Origin: Thermoprotei archaeon
GTDB taxonomy: Archaea; Thermoproteota; Thermoprotei; QMSL01; B3-G16
NCBI GenBank assembly: GCA_021158375.1
Contig: JAGGUS010000045.1
Location: 1 to 5,021 of the forward strand
DNA length: 5,021 bases
Reading direction: 5' to 3'
A program made the translations under genes and the position numbers. Positions 4,880 through 5,021 of this stretch are shown here, one piece after another. Every line of letters starts with the position of its first letter. Positions within the stretch are counted from its first letter, which is position 1. The notes beneath the pieces were generated by a model that saw nothing but the letters and a program-made list of their open reading frames with translations, was not told the origin of the DNA and did no database searches.

Positions 4880-4947
4880 GAGTTGGGATGATGCCCCGCC
4901 TGGTGGTCTGAGACTAGATGCTGACTTATTCCCGGGCTGACCATCTC
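4880..4947 (+). ncRNA. C/D box sRNA (RNA 2'-O-methylation guide)
   Basis: All four boxes are present with archaeal geometry: C box ATGATGC (4888-4894; consensus RTGATGA, last base differs), D' box CTGA (4908-4911), C' box ATGCTGA (4918-4924; one mismatch) and D box CTGA (4937-4940). The guide spacers are 13 bases (4895-4907, CCCGCCTGGTGGT) and 12 bases (4925-4936, CTTATTCCCGGG), with a 6-base D'-C' linker. A closing stem pairs GAGTTGG (4880-4886) with CCATCTC (4941-4947), six of seven positions paired. Such RNAs assemble with L7Ae, Nop5 and fibrillarin, and direct methylation of the target base paired with the fifth base upstream of D or D'. For the D guide the target would read CCCGGGAATAAG, with methylation at the fifth base (G). 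From memory this resembles the conserved GGGAATAAGC stretch of crenarchaeal 16S rRNA just before the 530 loop. I could not assign the D' target (ACCACCAGGCGGG). A TATA element lies at the right distance upstream. Confidence 0.72.
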
Positions 4948-4963
4948 AAAGTTTCTAATAATG

Positions 4964-4970
4964 TTTAAAA
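4964..4970 (+). promoter_or_regulatory. Candidate TATA box near the window end
   Basis: TTTAAAA, preceded by AATG, is a plausible archaeal TATA element and would direct initiation near 4990-4995. No ATG or GTG follows on the plus strand before base 5021, so any gene it serves begins outside the window. The remaining bases 4948-5021 contain no other feature I can support apart from the repeat copy at 4990-5006. Confidence 0.3.
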
Positions 4971-4989
4971 TTTGGATGAGTCTGTTAGC

Positions 4990-5006
4990 ATTAGGATAAC
5001 TATTAG
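4990..5006. repeat. Copy of the intergenic ATTAGxATAACTAT element
   Basis: ATTAGGATAACTAT (4990-5003) matches ATTAGTATAACTAT at 1960-1973 in 13 of 14 positions. The overlapping ATAACTATTAG (4996-5006) matches the inverse of 1994-2004 exactly. Both sites are in non-coding DNA next to candidate TATA boxes, so a shared operator or other recurring intergenic element is possible. The AT-rich context makes chance a real alternative. Confidence 0.3.
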
Positions 5007-5021
5007 CGATCAACACATATC

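Noticed and set aside
4885..4943. Possible tRNA, because of GC-rich blocks in an AT-rich gap
   Set aside because: No acceptor stem, T-loop TTCRA or cloverleaf can be formed, whereas the C/D boxes and guide spacing fit closely.
4819..5016. Minus-strand open frame of 65 codons
   Set aside because: It overlaps the end of the small membrane protein gene, the sRNA and its promoter, has no recognisable motif or ribosome-binding site, and is explained as a chance frame.
1..5021. CRISPR array, insertion sequence, integrase or attachment site, defence genes
   Set aside because: There are no regularly spaced repeats, no transposase or integrase motifs, no terminal inverted repeats, and uniform base composition across the window.

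Overview
The window looks like the chromosome of a hyperthermophilic crenarchaeon (Thermoprotei; the order cannot be fixed from this sequence). The evidence is a Crenarchaeota-type broad-specificity protein-lysine methyltransferase (aKMT), an archaeal Trm5-type tRNA methyltransferase, a DUF2153-like protein, a dolichol-phosphate sugar phosphotransferase of the archaeal/eukaryotic type, and an archaeal C/D box sRNA. The base composition is AT-rich with many AGA/AGG and ATA codons. Promoters look like archaeal BRE/TATA elements, and several genes start with little or no leader.

Layout. Bases 1-566 (+) are the 3' part of a KH-domain protein gene whose start lies outside the window. It converges on, and overlaps by 51 bp, a Trm5-family tRNA (guanine-N1) methyltransferase gene (516-1445, -), which lies downstream of a small helical DUF2153-like gene (1475-1897, -). 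A 225-bp AT-rich divergent region with a promoter in each direction leads to the aKMT-like gene (2123-2590, +). The stop codon of aKMT interlocks with that of a deoxyhypusine synthase (DHS) homologue (2587-3558, -). Only 39 bp separate that gene from a divergent membrane GlcNAc-1-P transferase gene (3598-4596, +), which is followed after 7 bp by a two-helix membrane protein gene (4604-4852, +). The remaining 3' end (4853-5021) has no convincing protein gene but holds a well-formed C/D box sRNA (about 4880-4947) with its own TATA element, then another promoter-like sequence near the window edge.

Function. The genes are mostly information-processing and modification housekeeping: RNA binding (KH), tRNA m1G37-type methylation, protein lysine methylation, a DHS-fold protein, lipid-linked glycan initiation for N-glycosylation, and probable RNA 2'-O-methylation guided by the sRNA. 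The two most unusual items are the DHS homologue, which has lost essentially every catalytic residue I could align from memory (a probable pseudoenzyme or repurposed paralogue), and the unannotated C/D sRNA, one of whose guides appears complementary to a conserved 16S rRNA stretch. I see no mobile element, CRISPR array or defence system.
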